Shown in pieces: positions 46,401 through 53,131 of a stretch of 64,000 bases of DNA. Under the pieces are notes generated by a model. It worked only from the letters and a program-made list of their open reading frames with translations. It searched no databases and had not been told where the DNA came from. Source of the DNA: Pandoraea horticolens (GTDB lineage: Bacteria > Pseudomonadota > Gammaproteobacteria > Burkholderiales > Burkholderiaceae); assembly GCF_902459555.1 (NCBI RefSeq), contig NZ_CABPSM010000001.1, forward strand, positions 1-64,000. The letters are read 5' to 3'. How positions within the stretch are numbered: position 1 is the stretch's first letter; each line of letters begins with the position of its first letter. Made by a program: the position numbers and the translations under genes.

Positions 46401-47435
46401 GGCAGTCTGCACGCATCGATTACGTCGATGTTGCTCAGCCAAAGCCAAATGGCGCGCGATGCCGTCTCGCAGCGGCTGCGGGAGAGCCTTGCTCTTTCGC
46501 AGGAGTGCGAGCCTTCGTCGTCCGCTGACGAGCGCTCGTCCAGCAGGCCAGCGCGGGCCGACCGCAGTAGTGATTGCCGCACGCGGTCACGCGCAACACA
46601 AGCCTGGGCGTCGGTCTATGGCAACAATGGTCAGATGCGCGGCAAACCGGTGGCGCACGGCGGATCAGGCGCATCGACATTGCACCGCCGCGGCATGAGT
46701 GTGCTGGCCGGTGTCGACGCCCCACTCGCCGGCACATGGCGTGCAGGCGGCTTCGGCGGCCTCGGTCACAGCACGTTCAACACCAGACCGGGTGCCTCCG
46801 GGAACAGCAACGATGCGCAGATCGGCGCCTACCTGAACCGTCGCTTCGGACGCCTCGGCGCCACGATTGGCGGTGCCTACGGATGGCAGCAAATCACGTC
46901 GCAGCGTAGCGTGGCCATCGGCCCCATCGCGCAAACGGCACGGGCGAGCTACAACGCCGCGGTATGGCAAGTCTTCGGTGAAGCCGCATGGCGATTGGAC
47001 GCTGGCCCCGCGAGTTTCGAGCCGTTCGCCAACGTGGCGTACGCGCGTGTGCGCACCGATGCATTCGACGAAACGGACAGCATCGCCGCACTTCACGCCG
47101 ACGAACAATCGCAAGGCATCACCTTCTCGACAGCCGGCTTGCGTGGCGAGATGGCCTTCGGTACCGGCGCGATGGCATGGGGACGCCTGCGGGTGTCGGC
47201 AGGCTGGCGTCACGCTTACGGCGCGAACACGCCCGACATGCGGTTCGCGTTCTCCGGCACCTCGGCAGCCTTCACGGTGGGCGGCCTTCCCATCGCACGC
47301 GACGCGGCTGTCGTCAGCGCCGGTGTCGACGCCTTTATCGGCGATGCGTTGACGCTGGGCGTGAGCTACTCGGGCCAGTTCGGCGGGCAGGTCAGCGACA
47401 ACACGATCTACGGGAATCTCAACTGGCGCTTCTGA
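37449..47435 (+). CDS. Giant type V autotransporter with beta-strand repeats
   Basis: 3,328 residues. An extended signal peptide region starts MNKHLYRLVWRHCRVDVV (ESPR-like). A long basic stretch and a hydrophobic core (LSRVCLACIALLAAAAPGTVWA) follow, with cleavage predicted near residue 75. The passenger contains about 25 autotransporter-associated beta-strand repeats of the type GxGGIVKxGxGTQTLTG, each followed by an NTFTGG strand and a second FDISxAxxQTIGALSG element, predicting a long beta-helix. A helical linker (about 2,960-3,010) with a Cys-containing, Ser/Arg-rich stretch precedes the C-terminal beta-barrel (about 3,048-3,328), ending in the outer-membrane signature NWRF. It is probably a surface adhesin. 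It stands alone. Confidence 0.93.
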   Translation: MNKHLYRLVWRHCRVDVVPAPETASQSAGAPASRVRRARSGKRSSSLPLPLALSLSRVCLACIALLAAAAPGTVWAVCTAAGSAVTCSGAANPLAPSYANAADNLQVNVNSSAGVGVLLGLGGTAMSLTGNNVTLVNGGTIDPSLLGGIGILASGAVIGNANAGGSTQTVTNDAIMRGTVGLLGASLPDLSGLALTVQNATGGTTTINNSGTLGATPLLGISLTGTGSAPIAAAYGGGGVDFSNTGTVLGRIAFQANGTPSAGNTFTNEGSLSGSVSLGANSTNTFTAVTGSTVDDGGSTGLGALSVAGFDLAFAATGVIDAGAGGTNSLVLRNSANNASTTGTGAINGASYLNFSQATVSGGTWTLHGPLAVTSTTLDGGLSIFDDPGSFGTGSLTVNGGAIQAASTGLSIALPVMLGTNGLTISGANPLVLSNAVTGSGSMSLTGTGSLTLSGHNTYSGGTSLASGTLIAGSNTALGGGTVQVSGTAGVLDASTPVTLANRIAIGGGSTLTLGGSAPLTLSGQITGGGSVTKQGAQTVTLSGANTFSGGINVTVGTLALSGAGTLRIGGSPLTLSGAGAIFDMSNADGDRTITELSGVANTQVHLGSHNLTLGNSAGGAFAGTISGTGGIVKTNGDTQTLSGANTFTGGTTINAGGIALGAGGSLASTGAVSLLGGGTTFDISQASAQTIGALTGIANTSIALGNNTLTFGDATSQTFAGIFTGSGGGIVKQGTGSMTLTGTNTAGGGINVRAGTLVLQGSAFANATPLALTGNGATLDLSTATGMTFGALSGVNGSTVLIGNQTLTVGDAGNSTFGGTISGAGGIVKQGTGSLLLSGAQTFTGGIDVAAGRLALQGNNTLTGSNVLTVADGATFDIGGAGSASIGSLIGTSNSQVTLGSTTLTLGDAASETFAGSIGGTGGIVKTGAGTQTLTGQNAFTGQINIVGGTLALSGTGTLSANRVSIAGGAALDISNGENQTISALSGAAGSTINLGGNTLSFGDSSNRTFAGTLTGSGGSIAKFGTGTQTITAPQTFTGRIVIGGGTLAIGAGGSLSSQNAVTLGDNTTALDISAAGNQTIGSLSGGAAQVFLGSNTLTFGDNTGETFNGSIHGTGALVKQGSGVGTLAGASDFTGGVNVTAGGLQLGNANAIGTGVLTMSNGTTLDTTQTLTLGNNITLNGTSDFLGSRDLTLTGGVSGNGALQKAGAATLTLNGAGGWTGGTTISDGVLALGAGGSLATQGAVVLTGPTATFDISGASGAQTIGALSGTGGTLALGANTLTFGDASDQTLAATLTGTGGIVKQGAGRQTLSTTQTFSGGIGIANGTLALGSGTSLQGANALTLSSANSAFDISQGGTSVIGALNGVTGSTVSLGSQTLTFGGNSDASFGGAIHGAGALVKTGTGVQTFLGASDFTGGVTVSAGGLVAGNDHAFGTGALTLGGNTSLDSTQAVTLGNNVGLSGTLTVLGGHDLTLNGVLSGAGGLTKRGAATLTLGGSSTYTGATIVNAGTLALGAGASLNASGTINIASGATLDLSAGNGTQVIGGIDGAGTVNIGALVTEIGGTGSDTFSGNLTGSGSVVKIGTGTETLTGQSTYTGGTVVRVGTLALGGAGTLAPNGALTLNNAGSTFDISGANGSRAVGALSADAATQIQLGNNTLTFGDATSHTVAAIIGGSGGIVKRGSGITTLLGAQQYTGTTTIADGTLAIGTTGNLGTGAVVALTGANAVFDVSAAGNQSIGHLSGTGGGVVLGGGRTLRVGNNDNATLASAISGTGALIMDGSGRLTLGGVNTFTGHVGVNSGTLALGAGGTLSSANDVTLASGATFDVSAATAPVIGSLTGAAGSAVNTGTQALTLGSAGNGTFTGTLNGTGGLIKQGSGTQTLDGGAALTGNVRIDAGTLALRNGTQLGGNALTLDGATGVLDISTGPNQTVASMAGVAGSSINLGNTALTLADAAGNTLASDIHGAGGSLVKLGNGMQTLAGNNDFSGGVDVRAGGVAVSSNTALGTGGVRFADGTSLDAAQTSTLGNQITLAGNLNVVGSNDLTLNGAISGVGGLTKNGAATLTLNGQNTYTGATHVNTGTLALGAGASLNAAGVVNVATGAMFDLSAGNGTQTFGALMGGGAVNMGSNTLEVGANGLDEIYSGGILGTGTLVKVGTGTETMTGANTFTGGTVVQAGALALGGAGTLSASGAVTLQNPGATLDISGANGNRAIGALTAQAGTSVMLGNNTLTFGNASSHTVSGTITGAGGIVKQGSGTQTLIGQQQFTGTTTIADGTLALGATGRLANNANVVVTGANATFDIAAAGSQTLGTLAGTAGHVNLGGNTLTFGNGSNLALAASIAGAGGIVKTGAGTQTLTGQNTFTGAIHVVSGTVALGSGGTLSGANNITLAAGTALDITHATAPAVIAGIDGATGSAVSLGAQSLTLGGGSTNSTFDGVINGTGGITKQGNATVTLGGTNTYTGATSVTGGTLALGASGQVSSSTGLALRNAGSTFDASASAAPLAFASLEADTGTQLVLGNGGLITGGNGNHSFGGTLSGVGRLFKNGTGTLSLSAPNTFTGGTTLNAGTLSLGNSAALGSGGLTVNGNGALAANAPANAPVAIGNSVTLNNGAPLSVSGASPLTLSGNVSGTGGLSLNNPQGVTLSGNNSYSGGTAVTGGSVSVTSPTGLGTGGLTVSQGTVATQGVNVALPSLSGTAQGSVAINGGSVTVSAGAFPGSVSGSGGLTKTGPGTLTLGGQNPLTGPTTVAGGTLSIGSLPNSPVTVQAGATLTTPAPASPGVDTAPLPRSRSAGAYMRRLTASTGAGAQTGPLTASSGSQIVVASPGTTLSVNGNLTLAPGSTLQVSVAPGTAPSQVKASGSASIGGSNLVVNAAPGTQPADASDAVIVSAPGGVSGQFASTSTNLLYLTPQVSYTPTSALLTFAPNGTPFPAGAVTPNQRAVAEAVSALDAGSALYQAALGLSAASAPAAFESLDGSLHASITSMLLSQSQMARDAVSQRLRESLALSQECEPSSSADERSSSRPARADRSSDCRTRSRATQAWASVYGNNGQMRGKPVAHGGSGASTLHRRGMSVLAGVDAPLAGTWRAGGFGGLGHSTFNTRPGASGNSNDAQIGAYLNRRFGRLGATIGGAYGWQQITSQRSVAIGPIAQTARASYNAAVWQVFGEAAWRLDAGPASFEPFANVAYARVRTDAFDETDSIAALHADEQSQGITFSTAGLRGEMAFGTGAMAWGRLRVSAGWRHAYGANTPDMRFAFSGTSAAFTVGGLPIARDAAVVSAGVDAFIGDALTLGVSYSGQFGGQVSDNTIYGNLNWRF

Positions 47436-47613
47436 CGGATGCGCCGACTTACCGGCACAAACAACGCCATGTCGAAGACAGGGGAGGAGGTGCCATGGGC
47501 CGGCGGCGCGATCTGGCGTCGCCGGTCGAAGGCGAGACTCGCCTGTGCCGATCGCCTCCGGTAAGCTCTCGGGTGTCGCGCGCTTGCGCGCCCACCCCCG
47601 GAGGTTGTCCCCC

Positions 47614-48060
47614 ATGTCGTCATCGAAAGCCACTGACGCTGCGCCGCCAACCAAGGCCGGCGCGGCTCGCAAGCGCGGCGTCAAGCCCCCCGAGATTCTC
47701 TTCAAGCGCGTCTACGACGCCCCCGATCCCGCCGACGGACAGCGCATCCTTGCCGACCGTCTCTGGCCGCGCGGTCTCGCCAAGGTCAAGGCGCACATCG
47801 ACTTCTGGGCCAAGGACGTCACGCCGAGCACAACGCTGCGTCAGTGGTTTCACCAGCACCCCGAGCAGTTCGACGAATTCCGCCAACGCTTTCTCGACGA
47901 ACTCGCCGCGCTCGATGCCGCGCGCAACGCCATGCTCGCCGAACTTCGAACGCGATTGACCGAAGGCCGCGTCACGTTGCTCACCGCCGCCCATCAGCTC
48001 GAAGACGACGAAGCGCACACGCACCTTCGCGTGCTGCAGGACTTCCTCGAATCGCGTTAG
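47614..48060 (+). CDS. DUF488 family protein
   Basis: A 148-residue protein of the DUF488 family (YeaO-like). Typical segments are FKRVYDAPDPADGQRILADR with LWPRGLAK, DFWAKDVTPS, the WFHQHPEQFDEFRQRF helix and VTLLTAAHQLEDDEAHTHLRVL. The biochemical role is not established. GGAGG lies 10 nt before the chosen ATG; the frame is open further upstream but that part is not family-like. It stands alone between the autotransporter and an MFS gene in the same direction. Confidence 0.88.
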   Translation: MSSSKATDAAPPTKAGAARKRGVKPPEILFKRVYDAPDPADGQRILADRLWPRGLAKVKAHIDFWAKDVTPSTTLRQWFHQHPEQFDEFRQRFLDELAALDAARNAMLAELRTRLTEGRVTLLTAAHQLEDDEAHTHLRVLQDFLESR

Positions 48061-48292
48061 ACCGGTTTGCCCATCACGGCGAGCCGATGAATCGACGAAG
48101 GCCTGAGCGCCTGCATCGCCAACGGGGCACCGGAGGCGTAGTTCGCCAGACACATACTGCGACACGGCATTCCGCCCTTTAAAACGAAGCCGCAAGACGC
48201 CGATGCCGTGGAAACCCACATGACGTCTGGCGTCGCACACGAACGCGACGGGCGGCGGCGAAGTTTGCTATAACGCACACAGCGCAGCCCCC

Positions 48293-49804
48293 ATGTCTGC
48301 CGTGTGCGGCGCAGCCTGCCTATCGTCCACTGCGTCCGCTGCATCCGCTGTCCCCGACGACGCACGAGATGACGTGCACCGTCTCGAATTTCCAATACTT
48401 ATTCCCGCTGCCGCCACGGCAACACCACGCCTCATGCTCGTTCCGCTGATAGTTGCCTGCGCGCTGTTCATGGAGAACATGGATTCCACCGTGTTATCCA
48501 CCTCGTTGCCGTTGATCGCGAAAGATCTCGGCGAGAGCCCTATCACGCTCAAGCTCGCACTCACCACCTACCTCATCAGCCTTGCGGTCTTCATTCCGGT
48601 CAGCGGCTGGATTGCCGACCGCTTCGGCACGCGCAACGTCTTTCGCACCGCCATCGGTGTGTTCGTCCTCAGTTCGATTTGCTGCGGCATTTCGACCAAT
48701 CTGCCGGAACTGGTCATCGCACGCTTCGTGCAAGGCATGGGCGGCGCGATGATGGTGCCGGTCGGACGCCTCGCGTTGCTCAAGTCGGTGGAGAGGCGCG
48801 ACATGGTGCGTGCGCTCAACTACCTGACCATCCCCGCGCTGGTCGGCCCGGTACTCGGGCCGCCGCTCGGCGGCTTCATCACGACGTATTGGCACTGGCG
48901 CTGGATCTTCTTCATCAACATCCCGATCGGCGTGCTCGGCTTCATCCTTGCCACGAAGTACATTCCCGATCTGTATGAGGACGAAGTGCCGCCGCTCGAC
49001 ATCCGGGGCTTCATCCTGTCGGGCCTCGGGCTATCGATCCTGATGCTTGGTCTGTCCACCATTGGCCGCCATCTGATTCCCACGCCGCTCGCGTTGGGAC
49101 TCGTCGCTATCGGCATCGCGCTGCTGGCCTCGTATCTGCGTCACGCGAAAGGGCTCACGCACCCGTTGTTGCGACTCGACCTCTTCCGTATTCCGACGTT
49201 CCGCGCCGGTGTCGCGGGTGGCACGCTGTTCCGCATCGGGGTGGGCGCAACGCCGTTCCTGCTGCCATTGATGCTGCAACTCGGCTTCGGCATGACACCG
49301 ATGGAGTCGGGCGCGCTCACGTTCGTTTCGGCGGCGGGCGCGATGTTCATGAAGACGCTCTCGCTGCGCATTTTGCAGCGCTGGGGCTTCCGCCGGGTGC
49401 TGATGACCAATGCGCTCATCGCCTCGGCGACCATTGGAAGCTATGGGCTGTTCACCGACCAGACATCGCATCTGGTGATCCTTGGCACGCTGCTGTTCGG
49501 CGGATGTTTCCGCTCGTTGCAATTCACCAGCCTGAACGCGATCTCCTACGCCGATGTGCCCTCGCATCGCATGAGTCAGGCGACCAGTCTGGCCAGCGTC
49601 GCGCAACAAGTGTCGCTTACGCTGGGCATCACCATCGGGGCGGCCGTGTTGCAGACGTCGTCCTGGCTGCACGGCCGCGATCATGTGACCGACGTCGACT
49701 TCCCGTGGGCTTTCCTGATCGTGGGGCTGGTCGCCGTGAGTTCGACGATTTCGATTGCGCGTCTCGCACGCGATGCCGGCAGCGAATTGGCGCGGCGTAG
49801 TTAG
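48293..49804 (+). CDS. DHA2-family MFS drug transporter
   Basis: A 503-residue major facilitator with about 14 hydrophobic segments. Landmarks are FMENMDSTVLSTSLPLIAKDL (motif D1 of the EmrB/QacA group), motif A GWIADRFGTRNVF, RFVQGMGGAMMVPVGR and the antiporter motif C GPVLGPPLGGF. It is probably a proton-driven multidrug exporter; no membrane-fusion partner gene (EmrA-like) is adjacent. The first 45 residues are Ala/Ser-rich and may be non-coding; a start at 48,434 would be equally compatible with the family. Neither start has a clear ribosome site. It is followed by a shared bidirectional terminator. Confidence 0.88.
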   Translation: MSAVCGAACLSSTASAASAVPDDARDDVHRLEFPILIPAAATATPRLMLVPLIVACALFMENMDSTVLSTSLPLIAKDLGESPITLKLALTTYLISLAVFIPVSGWIADRFGTRNVFRTAIGVFVLSSICCGISTNLPELVIARFVQGMGGAMMVPVGRLALLKSVERRDMVRALNYLTIPALVGPVLGPPLGGFITTYWHWRWIFFINIPIGVLGFILATKYIPDLYEDEVPPLDIRGFILSGLGLSILMLGLSTIGRHLIPTPLALGLVAIGIALLASYLRHAKGLTHPLLRLDLFRIPTFRAGVAGGTLFRIGVGATPFLLPLMLQLGFGMTPMESGALTFVSAAGAMFMKTLSLRILQRWGFRRVLMTNALIASATIGSYGLFTDQTSHLVILGTLLFGGCFRSLQFTSLNAISYADVPSHRMSQATSLASVAQQVSLTLGITIGAAVLQTSSWLHGRDHVTDVDFPWAFLIVGLVAVSSTISIARLARDAGSELARRS

Positions 49805-49837
49805 CGTGCCCACCGACAATACGCCGCCAGAAACGAC

Positions 49838-49868
49838 AACGCCCGAGACATGATGTCCCGGGCGTTTT
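49838..49868. terminator. Bidirectional terminator between MFS gene and purU
   Basis: AACGCCCGAGACAT and ATGTCCCGGGCGTT form 14-bp arms with one mismatch around a single G, followed by TTTTCTCTTC on the plus strand and TTGTCGTTTC on the other. It separates the convergent MFS gene and purU. Confidence 0.85.
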
Positions 49869-49892
49869 CTCTTCTACGGCGCACGACAGTGC

Positions 49893-50765
49893 TTAGCGGA
49901 AGATCACCGTCTTATGGCCGTTGAGCAGAATACGGTGCTCGGCGTGATAGCGCACGGCACGCGCAAGCGCCACGCATTCCACATCGCGACCGATGGCGGT
50001 CAGTTGCTCGGGGTCCATCGTGTGGTCCACGCGCTCGACTTCCTGTTCGATGATCGGACCTTCGTCGAGATCGGACGTTACGTAGTGCGCCGTCGCCCCG
50101 ATCAGCTTCACGCCACGGTCGAACGCCTGATAGTACGGCTTCGCGCCCTTGAAGCTCGGCAGAAACGAGTGATGGATGTTGATCGCACGGCCGGCGAGCT
50201 TCTTGCAAAGATCGCTGGAAAGCACTTGCATATAGCGCGCGAGCACCACCAGATCGATATTGTTGTCCTGCACCAGCTCATACACCTTCGCTTCCTGTGC
50301 GGCCTTCGACTCCGGCGTCGAATTCAGGAGCGGCAGATGATGGAACGGAATGTTGTAGCTCGCCGCCAGTTGGTAGAAATCCTTGTGGTTCGAGACGATC
50401 GCGGGGATTTCGATGTTCAGCTGGCCAGTCTTGTAGCGGAACAGCAGATCGTTCAGGCAGTGGCCGATCTTCGAGACCATGAGCATGACGCGCGGCTTGA
50501 TCGCGGCGTCGACCAGTTCCCACTGCATCTCGAACTGCTCGGCGAGCGGGGCGAAGTCGCGCTGCAACGTGGCCAGATCGCTCTGCCCCGTCAGTTGCTG
50601 GAAATGCACGCGCATGAAGAAGCCGCCCGTGAAGCGATCGTTGAACTGGGCCGAGTCGAGAATATTGCCGCCGCGCTCGACCAGGAAACCGGCCACCGTG
50701 TGGACGATGCCGGGACGGTCCGGGCAGGACAACTTCAGAATGTAGCTATTTTCGATCGGTGCCAT
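49893..50765 (-). CDS. purU: Formyltetrahydrofolate deformylase
   Basis: A 290-residue PurU. An N-terminal ACT domain (about residues 8-85, ILKLSCPDRPGIVHTVAGFL) is followed by the formyltransferase-like catalytic domain with the INIHHSFLPSFKGAKPY active site and VTSDLDEGPIIEQ. It hydrolyses 10-formyl-tetrahydrofolate to formate and tetrahydrofolate, balancing one-carbon pools and feeding PurT where present. CCAGGAG precedes the ATG. It lies 78 bp behind the Nudix gene in the same direction and may be co-transcribed with it. Confidence 0.97.
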   Translation of the reverse strand: MAPIENSYILKLSCPDRPGIVHTVAGFLVERGGNILDSAQFNDRFTGGFFMRVHFQQLTGQSDLATLQRDFAPLAEQFEMQWELVDAAIKPRVMLMVSKIGHCLNDLLFRYKTGQLNIEIPAIVSNHKDFYQLAASYNIPFHHLPLLNSTPESKAAQEAKVYELVQDNNIDLVVLARYMQVLSSDLCKKLAGRAINIHHSFLPSFKGAKPYYQAFDRGVKLIGATAHYVTSDLDEGPIIEQEVERVDHTMDPEQLTAIGRDVECVALARAVRYHAEHRILLNGHKTVIFR

Positions 50766-50843
50766 GATTGCTCCTGGGCAAAAGCTTGCAATGTCGTTGC
50801 AGTGTTGAAATTCTTGTCGGTGACCCTGCGGCCGATTGCCGGA

Positions 50844-51695
50844 TTATTCGTCGGCCGGCTTGAACAGCGCTTCGATACCGGCGCAGTCCTTTGCGCGGAC
50901 GGCGCCTTCGCGCAGCAGAAAATCCAGGCTCGCGAGGCTCGCGTCGACGGTCATCTTGCCGCGCGCGATCACGTCGCGCACATCGCCGGCAGAGCACAGC
51001 CAGTGTGCGCTCGCCTCGCCGTCCTGATTCTTGGGCGCGAAACCGCGCGGCAGGGCGAGATCGTAGACGAATATCTGCTCGGACTGCACGCCCTCCGGAA
51101 TCTCAGCGAGGATGTGCAGCGTGCGGCCCGGCCGTGCTTCGTTGGTCAGATAGGCCGGAATGCCTGCTTCTTCCCAGCATTCCTTGACGAGCGTGTCGCC
51201 CACGCCAATGCCGTTACCGATGCCGCCAGCCGCCGCGTTGTCGAGATAACCGGGATCGGTCGCCTTGAGCACGCTGCGCCGTGCGATCCACATCTTCGGC
51301 GCTTCTCCGACGAAGCGGGCCGGCACGTAGCCATTCACATGCACGGCGAACGTGCGCGTGCCGAAGAAGCGGGAGGCCGCGCGTTCGATCCACGCAAGCG
51401 GTGCGTCGTAAAGCCGTTGACGGATCGCGTAACGCTCGTTTCGCCAGCCGGTAATGCGCCCTTGCGCCGCCAGCGTCTCGATCACCGGTGCTAGCGCCTG
51501 CGTGCGCGCTTCGCACGTGTCGTGACGTGGATGAATACGGACCGCCAACGAACTGATCTCGAACACGTCGGGCCAACGGCGCAGCGATTCGACGTCGCGA
51601 CGGCGAATCCATCCATAACGCTGCGAACCGATCACGAGCGGCAGATGCGCCGTGTCGTCGAAGCGGCGCGCCGCCGCAATACAAGCAAAAGACAT
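50844..51695 (-). CDS. DUF4743/Nudix hydrolase
   Basis: A 283-residue protein. The N-terminal DUF4743 segment (about residues 20-130, with PLVIGSQRYGWIRR) precedes a Nudix domain whose box reads AAGGIGNGIGVGDTLVKECW then EEAGIP (about 154-180). Related proteins (fungal TNR3-type and plant Nudix) act on thiamine diphosphate analogues or other nucleoside diphosphate derivatives; the substrate here is unproven. It is complete and apparently the first gene of a unit with purU. No clear ribosome site is visible in front of 51,695. Confidence 0.88.
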   Translation of the reverse strand: MSFACIAAARRFDDTAHLPLVIGSQRYGWIRRRDVESLRRWPDVFEISSLAVRIHPRHDTCEARTQALAPVIETLAAQGRITGWRNERYAIRQRLYDAPLAWIERAASRFFGTRTFAVHVNGYVPARFVGEAPKMWIARRSVLKATDPGYLDNAAAGGIGNGIGVGDTLVKECWEEAGIPAYLTNEARPGRTLHILAEIPEGVQSEQIFVYDLALPRGFAPKNQDGEASAHWLCSAGDVRDVIARGKMTVDASLASLDFLLREGAVRAKDCAGIEALFKPADE

Positions 51696-51818
51696 ACGTC
51701 AAAGACCTGACGCGCCCCTCATGGGAAGCACGCGAAAGCGAGGCAAAACCGGCATTTTACAGAAGCGGCGGCGAGTCCGCCCGTGTCCGGTGTCACGGCC
51801 CGCCCCGGCCCCAAGGGC

Positions 51819-52385
51819 TCAGCCCGGCTTCGTCAGCAAATTAAGGAGACGATCCCCCGCCTGCGCCAACGCGCCGTCATTGGCAATCACCGTGAGGGGA
51901 GTGCTTTCGGGGGGGGCCCATTGCACCTGATGCGCGACGCGCTTGTCGAGGGCGTCGCCGGTTTCGCGGCCGCGGCTGGCGAGGCGCTGGGCACGCACGG
52001 CCGGATCGACGCGGACTTCCACCAGATGCAGGCGCTCACCGTAACGATGGACCGCTTGCTCCAGAAACGCGCGCGACCCGTTGATGACGACATTCGCCCC
52101 GGCCGCCAGCCAGGCATCGATCTCGATGCCGATGCCGTACCGGCAGTCGTGGCTCGTCCAGTCGAGTGCAAAGCAACCCAGCGAGTGCCGCACCGCGAAT
52201 TCGGCGGGCGACAACGCGACGTGGTTTTCCCCCTCGGATGGCGCCCGCGTGATGTAGCGATGCGCGAAAAGCACCGGCGTGCCACCGGGCGACGCCACAC
52301 CGATCCGTTCGCGTGCGTATGCCAGCAACGAGTCCTTGCCCGCGCCCGAGGGTCCCATCACGTAGAAGAGGCGTGCGTGATTCAT
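51819..52385 (-). CDS. phnN: Ribose 1,5-bisphosphate phosphokinase
   Basis: A 188-residue guanylate-kinase-like enzyme. The P-loop is VMGPSGAGKDSLL (about residues 9-21), a FAHRYITRAP segment follows, and the LID-like part has an RGRETGD stretch. PhnN phosphorylates ribose 1,5-bisphosphate, the end product of the C-P lyase pathway, to PRPP. The ATG at 52,385 overlaps the DUF1045 stop (ATGA), so translation is coupled to phnF-DUF1045. The open frame upstream overlaps that gene and is discarded. It is the last gene of the leftward phn unit. Confidence 0.92.
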   Translation of the reverse strand: MNHARLFYVMGPSGAGKDSLLAYARERIGVASPGGTPVLFAHRYITRAPSEGENHVALSPAEFAVRHSLGCFALDWTSHDCRYGIGIEIDAWLAAGANVVINGSRAFLEQAVHRYGERLHLVEVRVDPAVRAQRLASRGRETGDALDKRVAHQVQWAPPESTPLTVIANDGALAQAGDRLLNLLTKPG

Positions 52386-53131
52386 GCCCCCTCCCCGAAG
52401 ACGAAGCGCTCGTGCAGCAGGAACGGCTCGCCGGGCGACGGTTGCACGAAGAGCGCCAGACTGTCGACGCGCATGACCCCAAGCGCCTGCACGCGCGGTT
52501 GCCACCAGCCGGCAATCGCGGCCGCGTCGTTCGCGTCCACACGATCGGACAGCGTCACATGAAATCGGAATTCGTCGAACACGTACGGATATCCCCACTG
52601 CGCGAGCAATTCGCGTTGACGTGACGATAACGGTTGCGCGTGGCGTTTGGCCAATTCGGCGTCTGTCGGCGGCGCACGCAGATCGTCGAACGCCTGCACG
52701 CAGTCGGCAGCGAGGGCGTCGACCGCCTTCGCGCCCGCTGACCCGACGGTGGAGCGCAGCGCGACAAAGCCCGGCCGCTTGCCGTTGTCGGTATCGACGA
52801 CATCGGTGCGCACTGCGAGATCGAACGGTGCGTGACGCGCGGCCACTGCGGCAGCGATACCGGATAAACGCGCAAGCGCGTCCTGAGACGCGAGCCTCAT
52901 CGGCGCCTTGAGCGTCGCGTGTAATCCATAACGCCGCGGATCGGCCGTCACGTCATGCAGCGGACGTGACAGGCCAGTCACTTGCGGCGCATTGAGCAGA
53001 CGCCCGGTGATCGCGTCACGTCCCAGCCACCGACTGCCTTCGTTCCACCAACACGAGCCTGCGGATGGCGCGTAGTAGATCGCGAAGCGCGCCACGGACA
53101 AATCGAGCGGCGGTTGCGGCGCGCCGCTCAT
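52382..53131 (-). CDS. DUF1045 phosphonate-metabolism protein, 2H phosphoesterase-like
   Basis: A 249-residue protein of the DUF1045 family regularly found in C-P lyase loci. Two HxT motifs 120 residues apart, His71-Ala-Thr73 (YGLHATLKAP) and His191-Val-Thr193 (FRFHVTLSD), are the catalytic signature of 2H phosphoesterases, which open cyclic phosphates. No phnP is present in this locus, so it may convert 5-phosphoribosyl 1,2-cyclic phosphate to ribose 1,5-bisphosphate for PhnN. That is inference. ATGA overlaps link it to phnF before and phnN after, a tight functional hint. Confidence 0.87.
   Translation of the reverse strand: MSGAPQPPLDLSVARFAIYYAPSAGSCWWNEGSRWLGRDAITGRLLNAPQVTGLSRPLHDVTADPRRYGLHATLKAPMRLASQDALARLSGIAAAVAARHAPFDLAVRTDVVDTDNGKRPGFVALRSTVGSAGAKAVDALAADCVQAFDDLRAPPTDAELAKRHAQPLSSRQRELLAQWGYPYVFDEFRFHVTLSDRVDANDAAAIAGWWQPRVQALGVMRVDSLALFVQPSPGEPFLLHERFVFGEGA

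Noticed and set aside
49914-51494. 526-codon plus-strand open frame across purU and the Nudix gene
   Set aside because: It is antisense to two well-supported genes, is Arg/His-rich without any family pattern, and arises from the GC-rich third-position bias.
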